A stretch of 64,000 nt of DNA from Qaidamihabitans albus (GTDB taxonomy: Bacteria > Actinomycetota > Actinomycetes > Mycobacteriales > Pseudonocardiaceae), in assembly GCF_016464705.1 (NCBI RefSeq), contig NZ_JAEHOB010000008.1, forward strand, positions 186,001 through 250,000, given 5' to 3'. How positions within the stretch are numbered: position 1 is the first letter of the stretch; each line of letters begins with the position of its first letter. This document shows, piece after piece, positions 8,907 through 17,199 of the stretch. Below the pieces are notes generated by a model. The model ran no database searches and was not told where the DNA came from. It worked only from the letters and a program-made list of their open reading frames with translations. The position numbers and the translations under genes are program-made.

Positions 8907-9064
8907 CCCCGAATGATCAGGCAAACACGGCCGCCACGCCGCGCTGGTGCTCGGTCACCGGCGGCCGGAGACGAGGTCGAGGGCCCGCTCGGCGGCGGCG
9001 GCGGTGACCACCGGCCGGGCGCGGGTAGCATCTCCGGGCGACATCGAGAGCCAGACGGTGGTTC

Positions 9065-9463
9065 ATGCGACGAACGGCACGCCAGGCAGTCGGCGCCACG
9101 CCGCGGCGCCGGGCCTGGTTACCGTGCGTGGCCGCGCTGATGCTGGTCGCTCATCTGCTCGGCCCGCACGCGGACGGCGGCGCGGCCTACCTCCGTCATG
9201 CCGATCCGTCCCCGGCCGGCCATGCCTCGTCCGAGCCGCACCAGCCGCACGAACCGCCGCAGCACCACGACTCCGCGGGCGACGGTTCCTGCGGCTATCT
9301 CTGCTCACGGGACGGCGGCCAGGGCACCGCCGGAGCCGTGGCGGGCTGGCCGCACCCGGTCGCGGTCCCCGCGCCGCCGTTCCCGTCCGGTGCCGGCGCG
9401 CGTGCCGCCGGAGCGCGTGCCCCGCCCGATCTCGTGCGGGAACTCCGGGTGATGCGGGTCTAG
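9065..9463 (+). CDS. Small exported histidine-rich protein
   Basis: A 132-aa protein with a basic N-terminus and one hydrophobic helix (about 18-36) that could be a signal sequence, then a His/Pro-rich segment (EPHQPHEPPQHHDS) and two cysteines in GSCGYLCSRD. No family recognised. Next gene is another His-tailed membrane protein, then a copper ATPase, so periplasmic metal binding is plausible but inferred from composition and context. The ribosome site is weak; the start is the first ATG of the frame. Confidence 0.6.
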   Translation: MRRTARQAVGATPRRRAWLPCVAALMLVAHLLGPHADGGAAYLRHADPSPAGHASSEPHQPHEPPQHHDSAGDGSCGYLCSRDGGQGTAGAVAGWPHPVAVPAPPFPSGAGARAAGARAPPDLVRELRVMRV

Positions 9464-9523
9464 ACGTGACTTCCGGCGCAGCCGGCAGTCACCAGGATCC
9501 GCTACCGACCAAGGAGTCTCGAC

Positions 9524-10192
9524 ATGCAACACAAGACCGATATCCGGCTGGCCACGGTCGTCGCGGCGTTCGCCTCGGCGGGCGCGGCGCTGATCCATCT
9601 CGCGGTGATCCCCGATCACTGGCGGGAATGGGTGTGGTCCGGCGTGTTCTTCGCCGCCCTGGCGCTCTTCCAGTTCGGCTGGGCCGCGGTGCTGCTGCGC
9701 TCGTCGCGCCGCGGTGTCATCGGCGCGGGTGTCGCGGTGCACCTCGGCGCGATCGCACTGTGGGCCGTGACGCGCGCCGTGGGCATGCCGTTCGGTCCGC
9801 ACGCGGGTGAGCCGGAGGCCGTCGGTCCCGCGGGCATCCTCGCGACACTGCTGGAGTTCGCCGTCGTGCTGACCGGCGCGTGGGGGATGCAGCCGCGCGC
9901 GCGAGCCTCCTCGTTCGGCCCGTGGCGCTACCGGTTCGCCCTCGCCGGCGCGGCGATGCTGATCGCTGCGGTGATGGCGCCCGGGGTGGTGGCAGCGCTC
10001 GACCATTCGCACGGTGGCACGGGACACGGCGGCACCGGTGAGCACGAGGGAAGCACCGGCCACCACGAGGGCGGCTCGGAACACCACGGAACGACCGGCC
10101 CCGGAACCAGTCGGCCACCCGGCTCCGGGACCGCACCGTCATCCACGGAGCCGACGACCCCGCAAGAGCACCCGGACGGGCATTCGCACTGA
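9524..10192 (+). CDS. Multi-pass membrane protein with histidine-rich tail
   Basis: A 222-aa protein with about four membrane helices in residues 10-150, then a low-complexity tail dense in His, Gly, Thr and Pro (for example GGTGHGGTGEHEG and EHPDGHSH at the C-terminus). The tail probably binds transition metals. AAGGAG precedes the ATG. It ends 82 nt before the copper ATPase and is separated from it by two CsoR-like boxes, so the ATPase may have its own promoter. Exact function unknown. Confidence 0.72.
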   Translation: MQHKTDIRLATVVAAFASAGAALIHLAVIPDHWREWVWSGVFFAALALFQFGWAAVLLRSSRRGVIGAGVAVHLGAIALWAVTRAVGMPFGPHAGEPEAVGPAGILATLLEFAVVLTGAWGMQPRARASSFGPWRYRFALAGAAMLIAAVMAPGVVAALDHSHGGTGHGGTGEHEGSTGHHEGGSEHHGTTGPGTSRPPGSGTAPSSTEPTTPQEHPDGHSH

Positions 10193-10203
10193 CTTGCCGC
10201 TAG

Positions 10204-10218
10204 TACCCCTAGGGGGTA
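10204..10218. promoter_or_regulatory. CsoR-like operator 1
   Basis: TACCCCTAGGGGGTA, an almost perfect inverted repeat of TACCC(C) half-sites, resembling the G/C-tract operators of copper-sensing CsoR repressors. It lies 56 nt upstream of the copper ATPase start. Confidence 0.65.
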
Positions 10219-10234
10219 ACATACTCACGTCGAT

Positions 10235-10251
10235 ATACCCGCCAGGGGTAT
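10235..10251. promoter_or_regulatory. CsoR-like operator 2
   Basis: ATACCC-GCCA-GGGGTAT closely follows the ATACCC-N4/5-GGGTAT form of CsoR sites. It lies about 23 nt before the ATPase start, probably over the promoter or transcript start. No csoR gene is inside the window. Confidence 0.7.
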
Positions 10252-10274
10252 GTGAGAAGTCGAGGAGGCGCGTC

Positions 10275-12362
10275 ATGGACGGGCAGGACAGTCCAGTGGC
10301 CACGCACGACCACGAGGCACCGCACCACGCCGGGCACGCCGGAGGTGAAGCGCATGCGGGGCATGGCGGCCACGACAAGCACGCGGGGCATTCGCCCGCG
10401 ATGTTCCGGGACCGGTTCTGGCTCTCCCTGGTGCTGACCGTTCCGGTGGTCCTCTACGCGCACATGATCCAGATGTGGCTCGGCTACACCGCACCGGCGT
10501 TCCCGGGCTCGGAGCTCATCGCCCCTGTCCTCGGAACGGTGATCTTCGCCTACGGCGGCTGGCCGTTCCTGGTGGGCGCCGTGGCGGAGGTGCGGGAGCG
10601 GGCACCGGGCATGATGCTGCTGATCGGGATGGCGATCTCCGTGGCCTACGTCGCCAGCCTCACCGCGAGCCTCGGCCTGTTCGCCGTGGAGGTGTGGTGG
10701 GAGCTTTCCCTGCTGATCGTGATCATGCTTCTCGGGCACTGGATGGAGATGCGTGCCATCGGGCAGGCGCAGGGCGCGCTGGCGGCGCTGGCTGAACTGC
10801 TCCCGGACGAGGCGGAGCGCGTGCTGCCGGACGGTTCCGTGCGGACGGTGCGGATCGGCGAGCTCGGCGTCGGCGATGTCGTGCTCGTCCGGCCGGGCGC
10901 CCGCGTTCCGGCCGACGGCACGATCGTCGAGGGCGCCGCCGACCTCGACGAGTCGATGCTCACCGGCGAGTCCACCCCGGTGCCGCGAGGGCCGGGGGAC
11001 CGGGTGATCGCGGCCAGCGTCTCCACCGACAGCTCCCTACGCGTCAGGGTGGACGCCGTGGGCGGCGACACCGCGCTGGCTGGGATCCAGCGGCTGGTCG
11101 CCGAGGCGCAGCAGTCCCGCTCCCGGACCCAGCTGCTGGCGGACCGGGCGGCGGCACTGCTGTTCTACGTCGCCGTCGCGGTCGCCGCGGTGACGGTGCT
11201 GACGTGGTCCCTGCTCGGCGACGCCGACGCGGCCGTCGTGCGATCGGTGACCGTGCTGATCATCGCCTGCCCGCACGCGCTCGGGCTGGCGATCCCGCTG
11301 GTGACCTCGATCTCCACGGCGAAGTCCGCGCGCAACGGCATTCTCGTCAAGGACCGGCTGGCTCTGGAGCGGATGCGCGTCGTCGACGCGGTGCTGTTCG
11401 ACAAGACCGGCACGCTGACCAGGGGCGAGCACGTGGTGACCGGCGTCGCGGCCGCGGACGGGGACGAGGAAGCGCTGCTGGCGACGGCTGCCGCGGTGGA
11501 GTCGGACAGTGAGCATCCGCTGGCCCGCGCGATCGTCAGCGCCGCGGCCGAACGGGCCGTGCCGCCGCGCACGGCCACCGCCTTCCGCTCCATGGCCGGC
11601 CGCGGTGTCGAGGCCACTGTGGACGGAAGGGCGATCGCGGTGGGTGGTCCCGCGCTGCTCCGCCAGCGAGGCGCCGAGATCCCCGCCGAGCTGCGGACAC
11701 GCGTCGACGCCTGGACGGCGCGCGGTTCGGCGGTGCTGCACGTGCTCAGTGGCGCGGAGGTCCTCGGCTCGCTGGCGCTGGAGGACCAGGTGCGGCCGGA
11801 GTCGCGCGTCGCCGTGGACGCGCTGCACCGGCTCGGCGTGCGGGTCGCGATGATCACCGGCGATGCCAGGCAGGTGGCCGAGGCGGTCGCCGCCGACCTC
11901 GGCATCGACGAGGTGTTCGCGGAGGTACTACCGGAGGACAAGGACTCGGCCGTCACCGAGTTGCAGCGGCGGGGGCAAACCGTCGCGATGGTCGGGGACG
12001 GGGTCAACGACGCACCCGCGCTCGCCCGCGCCGACGTGGGCATCGCGATCGGCGCGGGCACCGACGTGGCGATCGAGTCCGCGGGCATCGTGCTCGCCTC
12101 CGACGATCCGCGCGCCGTCGTCGCGGCCCGGACCCTTTCGGCGGCGAGCTACCGGAAGATGGTGCAGAACCTGTGGTGGGCGGCCGGTTACAACCTCGCC
12201 GCGATCCCGCTGGCCGCGGGTGTGCTCGCCTGGGCCGGGTTCGTGCTGCCGATGGCCGTCGGCGCGGTGCTGATGAGCCTTTCCACCGTGGTGGTCGCCC
12301 TCAACGCGCAACTGCTGCGGCGGGTGAACCTGAACCCGCGCGCCGTCGCCACCCCCTCGTGA
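10275..12362 (+). CDS. Copper-transporting P1B-type ATPase, CopB-like (CPH type)
   Basis: A 695-aa P-type ATPase. The N-terminal ~45 residues are His-rich (HHAGHAGGEAHAGHGGHD) instead of an HMA domain. Transmembrane metal site ACPHALGLA (CPH rather than CPC), actuator loop TGES, phosphorylation motif DKTGTLTRGEH, HP dipeptide in SEHPLARAIV, and hinge GDGVNDAPALARADVG are all present. CPH plus a His-rich N-terminus marks the P1B-3 (CopB) class, linked to Cu(II)/Cu(I) export. ATG 10275 with GAGGAGGCG fits better than upstream in-frame starts. Two CsoR-like boxes precede it. Confidence 0.95.
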   Translation: MDGQDSPVATHDHEAPHHAGHAGGEAHAGHGGHDKHAGHSPAMFRDRFWLSLVLTVPVVLYAHMIQMWLGYTAPAFPGSELIAPVLGTVIFAYGGWPFLVGAVAEVRERAPGMMLLIGMAISVAYVASLTASLGLFAVEVWWELSLLIVIMLLGHWMEMRAIGQAQGALAALAELLPDEAERVLPDGSVRTVRIGELGVGDVVLVRPGARVPADGTIVEGAADLDESMLTGESTPVPRGPGDRVIAASVSTDSSLRVRVDAVGGDTALAGIQRLVAEAQQSRSRTQLLADRAAALLFYVAVAVAAVTVLTWSLLGDADAAVVRSVTVLIIACPHALGLAIPLVTSISTAKSARNGILVKDRLALERMRVVDAVLFDKTGTLTRGEHVVTGVAAADGDEEALLATAAAVESDSEHPLARAIVSAAAERAVPPRTATAFRSMAGRGVEATVDGRAIAVGGPALLRQRGAEIPAELRTRVDAWTARGSAVLHVLSGAEVLGSLALEDQVRPESRVAVDALHRLGVRVAMITGDARQVAEAVAADLGIDEVFAEVLPEDKDSAVTELQRRGQTVAMVGDGVNDAPALARADVGIAIGAGTDVAIESAGIVLASDDPRAVVAARTLSAASYRKMVQNLWWAAGYNLAAIPLAAGVLAWAGFVLPMAVGAVLMSLSTVVVALNAQLLRRVNLNPRAVATPS

Positions 12363-12380
12363 GTGGCTACCCCACGCACA

Positions 12381-12429
12381 CGTGTCCGCGCCGTACGATC
12401 ACGTCGCGCGTGCACAGGGCGCGGACACG
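12381..12429. terminator. Inverted repeat, probable terminator of the copper ATPase gene
   Basis: CGTGTCCGCGCC (12381-12392) and its exact complement GGCGCGGACACG (12418-12429) form a 12-bp stem with a 25-nt loop, between the convergent ATPase and beta-lactamase genes. The first ten bases recur in the 17-bp repeats at 35504-35541. Confidence 0.55.
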
Positions 12430-12432
12430 CCG

Positions 12433-13350
12433 TCAGCCCAGCTCGGCCGCCACTACGCGGGCCGCGGCGGCGATCGGTGCGTCCTGTGCCTCGGCGTCCT
12501 CCGTGGAAGCGTCGGACAGCACCGCGATCACGATGGGCGTGCCGGTGTCCGTCCAGGCCACCGCCACGTCGTTCGCGGTCCCGAACGAGCCGGAGCCGGT
12601 CTTGTCGCCGACGGTCCACCCTTGCGGCAGGCCGGCGCGGATCCGGTCGTCGCCGGTGGTGTTCGCGAGCAGCCAGTCGGTGAACCTGCGACGTTCGGCG
12701 GCGCCGAGCGCGTCGCCGGTCACCAGTGCGCGATAGCTCGTCCCGATCGCGGCGGGCGTGGTGGTGTCCCGCGGGTCGCCGCGCAGTGCGCTGTTCAGCT
12801 CGGTCTCCCAGCGGTCGAGCCTGGTCACCGAGTCGCCGATGGAACGGGCGAACCCGGTCACCGCCCGCGGCCCGCCGAGCAGCTCGAGCAACTGGTTGCC
12901 CGCGGTGTTGTCGCTGCGCGTGATCGCCGCCTCGCACAGTTCCGCCACCGTCATGCCGGTGCCCACCCGCGTCTCGGTGACCGGCGAGTACTCCACGAGG
13001 TCGTCGCTCGTGAAGCGGATCAGCCGATCGAAGAACCCCGTGCGGAGCGGGTGCGCTCGCAGCAGTGCCCCGGCGGCGAGCGGTTTGAACGTCGAGCACA
13101 TCGCGAACCGCTCGTTCTCCCTGTGCACCACGGTCGCCCCGCTCGCCAGGCTCCTTGCGAACACGCCCAGCCGCACGTCGTGCGTTCGCTCCAGCTCAGC
13201 GAGCCGGGCGGCGGCCGCTGTGGCGCGTTCCGGCGGTGCCGGGGAGGCCACCGGGTCCGGCGATGCCGCCGGTGCCGCGCCGCAGGCGCCGAGCAGCGGC
13301 GTGGCGAGCAGTAGGCCGAGCGCGGCCCTGCGGTCGAACTGCTGCGTCAT
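12433..13350 (-). CDS. Class A beta-lactamase (lipoprotein)
   Basis: A 305-aa serine beta-lactamase. The signal peptide is of the lipoprotein type (TPLLGAC, Cys23), then a Pro/Ala linker. Catalytic motifs are complete: STFK (Ser86, Lys89), SDN loop (RSDNTAGN), omega-loop Glu in RWETELN, and KTG in DKTGSGSFG. Expected to hydrolyse penicillins at the outer face of the membrane. It is separated from the BlaI-M56 pair by about 4.5 kb and no BlaI box is visible upstream, so control may be independent. Confidence 0.95.
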   Translation of the reverse strand: MTQQFDRRAALGLLLATPLLGACGAAPAASPDPVASPAPPERATAAAARLAELERTHDVRLGVFARSLASGATVVHRENERFAMCSTFKPLAAGALLRAHPLRTGFFDRLIRFTSDDLVEYSPVTETRVGTGMTVAELCEAAITRSDNTAGNQLLELLGGPRAVTGFARSIGDSVTRLDRWETELNSALRGDPRDTTTPAAIGTSYRALVTGDALGAAERRRFTDWLLANTTGDDRIRAGLPQGWTVGDKTGSGSFGTANDVAVAWTDTGTPIVIAVLSDASTEDAEAQDAPIAAAARVVAAELG

Positions 13351-13406
13351 CGATGTCCCCGTTCCCCCATGTCACCCGCGTGCCGCGTCCCCGGGTGGAC
13401 GACGCT

Positions 13407-13444
13407 GTTCTCCGAGCACGTCACCGGCGACGTGCTCGGAGAAC
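13407..13444. terminator. Strong hairpin at the end of the methyltransferase gene
   Basis: GTTCTCCGAGCACGTC (13407-13422) and its exact complement (13429-13444) form a perfect 16-bp stem with a 6-nt loop. It overlaps the stop codon of the minus-strand methyltransferase, so it probably terminates the flavoprotein-methyltransferase transcript before the beta-lactamase gene. Confidence 0.7.
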
Positions 13445-14017
13445 CGTGTCGCGCGTGTGCCGGGTGCCCTCCGGAGCGGGTGCCGTCCGCGGGCGGGTCT
13501 CGTCGACAACGATCGTCCAGTCGTCGCCGAGGAGCGCGGCGATCTCCCGGGGATGGTAGTAGTCGCCGGGATCGGAGCCGTGCTCGTGTGGGGGTGACAG
13601 GTCGGCCGGGTCGTGGCCGACGACCAGGAGCGTGCCGCCCGGCGCCACCGCGGCGAGCAGGCCACGGACGGCCGTGTGGTGCTCCTGGTGCGGAATCGGG
13701 AAGTACTGTGCCGACACCAGGTCGAACGTGCCGGCCGGGGGCGGTGTGACGGTCAGGTCGGCGTGGGTCCACGCGATCGCCGGGTTGCCGTTCCCGGCTC
13801 CGGCGGCACGTTCGAGGGCGACCCGGGAGATGTCGACCGCGGTGACGTGCCAGCCCCGCCGGGCCAGCCAGCGGGCGTCGCCGCCCTCACCGCAGCCCAC
13901 ATCGAGCGCCTGACCCGGTGGCAGGCCGGCCACCTCGGTAACGAGCACCCCGTTCGGTGCGCCGCTGAAGAGCTGGTCACGGCTGCTGTACCGCTCGTTC
14001 CAGAACTGCTCGTCCAT
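13421..14017 (-). CDS. Class I SAM methyltransferase (tellurite-resistance-like)
   Basis: A 198-aa methyltransferase starting MDEQFWNERYSS, the typical opening of the TehB-like/thiopurine-type group. Motif I is ALDVGCGEGGDARWLARRGW, motif II VTAVDISRVALERA, and the motif IV region DLVSAQYFPIP follows. Substrate unknown, perhaps thiols or metalloids. ATG 14017 with GAGAGGAC is chosen; a longer form (14044) would overlap the flavoprotein gene. It follows that gene directly, suggesting a redox-linked operon, and ends within a strong hairpin. Confidence 0.87.
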   Translation of the reverse strand: MDEQFWNERYSSRDQLFSGAPNGVLVTEVAGLPPGQALDVGCGEGGDARWLARRGWHVTAVDISRVALERAAGAGNGNPAIAWTHADLTVTPPPAGTFDLVSAQYFPIPHQEHHTAVRGLLAAVAPGGTLLVVGHDPADLSPPHEHGSDPGDYYHPREIAALLGDDWTIVVDETRPRTAPAPEGTRHTRDTVLRARRR

Positions 14018-14033
14018 CGTGGCGTCCTCTCGC

Positions 14034-15077
14034 TCAGATGCCATGCCTGCGCCCGCCCGCGACCTCCTCGCAGTTGCGGGCCTCGGCGGCGGGTGAGAAG
14101 GGGGCTCGGTGGGCCCGCACGGCGAGCCGGGTGTCCTCGGCGACGAGGTCGGCGTTGATCGCGGCTGCGGCCTTGGCGCCGGACGCCGCCGCCTGCAGAA
14201 CGGTCGCGGCGGGATCGGCGAGGTTGCCCGCCACCCATACCCCGGGCACCGTCGTGAGACCGGTCGCGTCCGCGGCGATGTACTCGCCGACGCCGGCCGG
14301 GTGCGGCGCAGGTTCGAGCCCCAGCGTGCCCAGCACGGCCGCGCGTGGGACGAAGCGTGGCGCGACCACGAGCGCGTCCAGTGCGATCACCTCGCGCGTG
14401 CGCAGGCGGACCCCGATGAGCCGGTCGCCGGCGGTCTCCAGCGAGTCCACCTCGCCGGGCACGACGGTGACACCACGTGCGGCCAGCTGTTCGAGTTCCT
14501 CCTCGGTGGGGCGCGGGCCCGTGTGCAGCAGCAGGGTGAGGTTGTCGGTCCACTGCCGGAACAGCATGGTCTGGTGCAGGCTCATCGGCCCGGTGGCCAG
14601 GACACCGATCCGCTGGTCCCGGACCTCCCAGCCGTGGCAGTAGGGGCAATGCAGTACGTCACGCCCCCAGCGGGCGGCGAGCCCGGGGACATCCGGCAGT
14701 TCGTCGACGATCCCGGTGGCCGCCAGCAGCCTGCGCGCGTACACGGTGTCGCCGTCGCCGAGGTCGACGGCGAACCCGCCGTCGGGAACCCGCACCGCCG
14801 CGAGCGCCTGACCGGTGCCGATCACGCAGCCGTAGCCGGCCGCCTCCTGGCGGGCGATCTCCAGCAGCCGCCCTGGCGGCGTGCCGTCGCGGGAAAGGAA
14901 GCCGTGCATGTGGGCGGCGGGTGCGTTGCGCGGATTGCCGCTGTCCACCACCGCCACCGAGCGCCGGGCGCGGCCGAGTACGAGTGCCGCGCTCAGCCCG
15001 GCGGCACCGCCGCCGAGGACCACCACGTCGTACCGCCCACCGGGAACGATCGTCTCCTGTCGGGTCACCGTGACCAC
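14034..15077 (-). CDS. Thioredoxin-reductase-like FAD/NAD(P) oxidoreductase
   Basis: A 347-aa flavoprotein: N-terminal FAD Rossmann motif VVVLGGGAAGLSAALVLG, redox-active CPYCHGWE (CxxC), second nucleotide-binding segment (IGVLATGPMSLHQ, with a non-canonical glycine pattern) and C-terminal FAD motif VPGVWVAGNLADP. This fits the thioredoxin-reductase-like subfamily, including mycothiol-disulfide or dithiol oxidases; the C-terminal extension of about 30 residues is Arg/Glu-rich with a lone Cys. Upstream lies the palindrome TTTGCGG-N3-CCGCAAA, a likely operator. Confidence 0.87.
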   Translation of the reverse strand: MVTVTRQETIVPGGRYDVVVLGGGAAGLSAALVLGRARRSVAVVDSGNPRNAPAAHMHGFLSRDGTPPGRLLEIARQEAAGYGCVIGTGQALAAVRVPDGGFAVDLGDGDTVYARRLLAATGIVDELPDVPGLAARWGRDVLHCPYCHGWEVRDQRIGVLATGPMSLHQTMLFRQWTDNLTLLLHTGPRPTEEELEQLAARGVTVVPGEVDSLETAGDRLIGVRLRTREVIALDALVVAPRFVPRAAVLGTLGLEPAPHPAGVGEYIAADATGLTTVPGVWVAGNLADPAATVLQAAASGAKAAAAINADLVAEDTRLAVRAHRAPFSPAAEARNCEEVAGGRRHGI

Positions 15078-15122
15078 CTCCGAGCTCGACCATGCCCGCG
15101 CGGCGGCAGCCTGACAAAGTTC

Positions 15123-15139
15123 TTTGCGGAAACCGCAAA
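15123..15139. promoter_or_regulatory. Palindromic operator upstream of the flavoprotein gene
   Basis: TTTGCGG-N3-CCGCAAA, a perfect 17-bp inverted repeat, 46 nt upstream of the flavoprotein start. The size and spacing fit a homodimeric HTH regulator (ArsR, TetR or MarR type); no candidate regulator is adjacent. Confidence 0.5.
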
Positions 15140-15336
15140 ATCTCGTGATGGATCGCTCGGAGCGGCGTCGCTCAGGGCGTGTTCAAGAAGGTGTCTGTGT
15201 GCGGTGATGCGTGGCGCGCCCGGGACCGGAGGCCTCGCGAACGCGGCTGCGGGCCGCCCGACCGTCCAGGGCGCCGATCACTGACACGTCATGGTCCGTA
15301 GACGGGTTCGTCGATCGCGCGCTTCTCGGACACAGC

Positions 15337-15810
15337 TTAGCCGCGGCGCAGCCGGTCGTAGACCAGCCCGGTGGCCGTGGCGTAGACGGCATGGTGCAGC
15401 ACGTCCGTCGCGGTGGCCTTCGCCCCGTACGCCGGTGTCGGTGAGCCGACGCGGAGCGCGGGCAGAACGGCCTGCTCGGCAGCCCAGACGGCGGCGAAGT
15501 GGGCGAGCGAGGCGGCCGGGCCGCGGACGCGTGCCATGTCGAGCAGGCCGCGGAACACGCCCCAGCCGGTGCCGTACGCCCAGTGGACGAGGCTGTTGAA
15601 CCGCTGCTCACCCGACTCGTCCCGAGGTTCGACACCGGCGACCCGGCCCGCGGCGTCGGAGGGCGTCGTACTCGACCCTCGCCCGCTGAGCTTCGCCTCC
15701 ACCGTGCTGGACACGGTCATCGCGGCGGTGCCGAGGAGACCGGCGACGACACCCGCGCCGATCGGCGCCGTCCAGCGATCGGCCGGGGCCTGCTTGCGCC
15801 TTATACCCAT
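15337..15810 (-). CDS. Conserved membrane protein, DUF1440-like
   Basis: A 157-aa protein with three or four hydrophobic segments (GAGVVAGLLGTAAMTVSS, HWAYGTGWGVFRGLLDM, AHFAAVWAAEQAVLPAL, HHAVYATATGLVYD). Small-residue helices and repeated His resemble the DUF1440 membrane family; no catalytic site is evident. It stands alone between the flavoprotein promoter region and a divergent PPC-domain gene. Confidence 0.65.
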   Translation of the reverse strand: MGIRRKQAPADRWTAPIGAGVVAGLLGTAAMTVSSTVEAKLSGRGSSTTPSDAAGRVAGVEPRDESGEQRFNSLVHWAYGTGWGVFRGLLDMARVRGPAASLAHFAAVWAAEQAVLPALRVGSPTPAYGAKATATDVLHHAVYATATGLVYDRLRRG

Positions 15811-15936
15811 GTTCCAGGTAGTTCCTCGCGGCCGCCGTGTTCAAACGGCGGATCCGCGCATCCGATACCTGCCGCCGGGTTTGCCCGGGGTGCTCGTGGG
15901 GCAGTCCACGAAAAGGTATTCCCGGATGTCGGGTTG

Positions 15937-16437
15937 GTGAGTGTCGTGGCTGACTTTCAGACGTTGGGCGATGGACCTCCCCGCACGTACGTGGTGGTGG
16001 CCGCCGTCGATGACCCGGTCGTCGAGACCTTGCGGGTGTTCGCGCGGCAGCAGCGGCTGGAGGCCGCCTCGTTCACCGCGATCGGCGGGTTCAGCCGGAG
16101 CACCCTCGCCTACTTCGACGTGGAGAGCAAGCGTTACCTGGACATTCCGGTGGACGAGCAGGCGGAGGTGCTGTCGCTGGTCGGCGACATCGTGCGTGCT
16201 CCCGACGGTGACTGGCAGGTGCATGCGCACGCGGTACTCGGGTTGCGGGACGGCAGCACCCGGGGCGGTCATCTGCGGGAGGCCGCGGTGCGTCCGACGC
16301 TGGAGGTGATGGTGACCGAGTCGCCTGCACAGGTCGCGCGGCGCTTCGACGAGCACAGCGGGCTGGCGTTGATCGAGCTGCGGGACAGTTCGCCGGTGAC
16401 GGACCCGGATCCGGTGCGGCACGGGCTGGCGCCCTAG
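15937..16437 (+). CDS. PCC/DUF296 domain protein
   Basis: A 166-aa protein of the PPC/DUF296 family: FTAIGGFSRSTLAYFD, the DIPVDEQAEVLSLVGDI strand, and the metal-ligand motif VHAHAVLGLRDGSTRGGHL with three conserved His. In plants the fold lies in AT-hook proteins; in bacteria it is a stand-alone trimer of unknown role. The gene may start at GTG 15937 or, with GGTGA as ribosome site, GTG 15946; the same GGTGAGTGTCGTG string opens the DUF151 gene at 38441. Confidence 0.85.
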   Translation: MSVVADFQTLGDGPPRTYVVVAAVDDPVVETLRVFARQQRLEAASFTAIGGFSRSTLAYFDVESKRYLDIPVDEQAEVLSLVGDIVRAPDGDWQVHAHAVLGLRDGSTRGGHLREAAVRPTLEVMVTESPAQVARRFDEHSGLALIELRDSSPVTDPDPVRHGLAP

Positions 16438-16476
16438 CCCGACTCCGGGCTCGGACGAGCGAACGCAGGAGCAGTG

Positions 16477-16806
16477 ATGCTGAGTCAGTACGAGCGTCGT
16501 GAGCTGGACAGGATCGAGCAGCGGTTCGAGGCGGACGATCCGCTACTGGCACAGGAGCTCGGGCACGGTGTGCTGTCGCGGAAGGGGCCGTTGTCCTGGC
16601 TCGCACGGGCGGGACTGGACGTCCTGGCCGGTGCCGCCGTCCTGCTCGGGCTGGTCACCCTCGATTTCGGCCTGGTGTTCCTCGGCGCGATGACGCTCGC
16701 CGTGGCCGCCTGGTTGCATGTCCGGTCCGGAGCCTCCCGCGGGGACGCCCGCCGCGATCCCTCGGCAGCGGATGCTCAGCGCGGTCCGGACCACCGTCCT
16801 GAGTAG
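16477..16806 (+). CDS. DUF3040 membrane protein
   Basis: A 109-aa protein with the actinobacterial DUF3040 pattern: LSQYERRELDRIEQRFEADD at the N-terminus (helix with Glu/Arg pairs) followed by two membrane helices (about 45-80) and an Arg/Asp-rich tail. Function unknown. AGGAG lies 5 nt before the ATG. It follows the PPC-domain gene by 39 nt and is probably co-transcribed. Confidence 0.88.
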   Translation: MLSQYERRELDRIEQRFEADDPLLAQELGHGVLSRKGPLSWLARAGLDVLAGAAVLLGLVTLDFGLVFLGAMTLAVAAWLHVRSGASRGDARRDPSAADAQRGPDHRPE

Positions 16807-17108
16807 ACGGGCCGCTCATCGGGAACGTCGAACCGGGTCAGTGCGGCCGGGCGATCGCCCTGCTCATGGGCGTCGACCAACGCGAAGCCCTCGCGGCGGT
16901 CGCAGCCGAGGTGGCGCATGAGCAACCCTTCCGCCTGGCCGATCGTCTGCCGCGTGTGCGGGGCGGTACCCAACTGCGCCACCAGGCGACGGCTGTCGTG
17001 AACGGCCCTGGCGTTGTCGAACGCCACGCCCGCGTGCACGGCTCCGGCAGTCTGGCCAGGTCCTTTCCAAGGGGAAATGTGCTCATGGTCGGCTCCGCGG
17101 GCGGTCAC
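16776..17108 (-). pseudogene. GAF-ANTAR regulator remnant
   Basis: The minus-strand frame reads AGVAFDNARAVHDSRRLVAQ, like the GAF-to-ANTAR junction of actinobacterial RNA-binding regulators, followed by RQTIGQAEGLLMRHLGCDRR and EGFALVDAHEQ, a clear ANTAR motif (IGQAxGxLM). The GAF domain is missing apart from its last helix and the tail (PVYSGRWSGPR) does not align, so the gene is probably truncated at both ends. It overlaps the 3' end of the DUF3040 gene by 31 nt. A functional stand-alone ANTAR protein of 110 aa cannot be fully excluded. Confidence 0.6.
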
Positions 17109-17199
17109 TCGTTTCGCTGGTCCGTGTTCCGGTGCCGCGACGAGCGCGTTCGGAGGCCGGTTCCGCGGCCACGGCGAACGCGCTCGCCGCGGCGAGGCG

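Noticed and set aside
12433-13350. BlaI control of the beta-lactamase
   Set aside because: I looked for TACTAC/GTAGTA pairs upstream of 13350 and found none; the GTAGTAG at about 13557 lies inside the methyltransferase gene without a matching left arm.
15140-15336. Possible transposase 3' fragment between the flavoprotein and DUF1440-like genes
   Set aside because: A short frame ending FLNT-like was seen on the minus strand but no catalytic motif or inverted repeat supports an IS.
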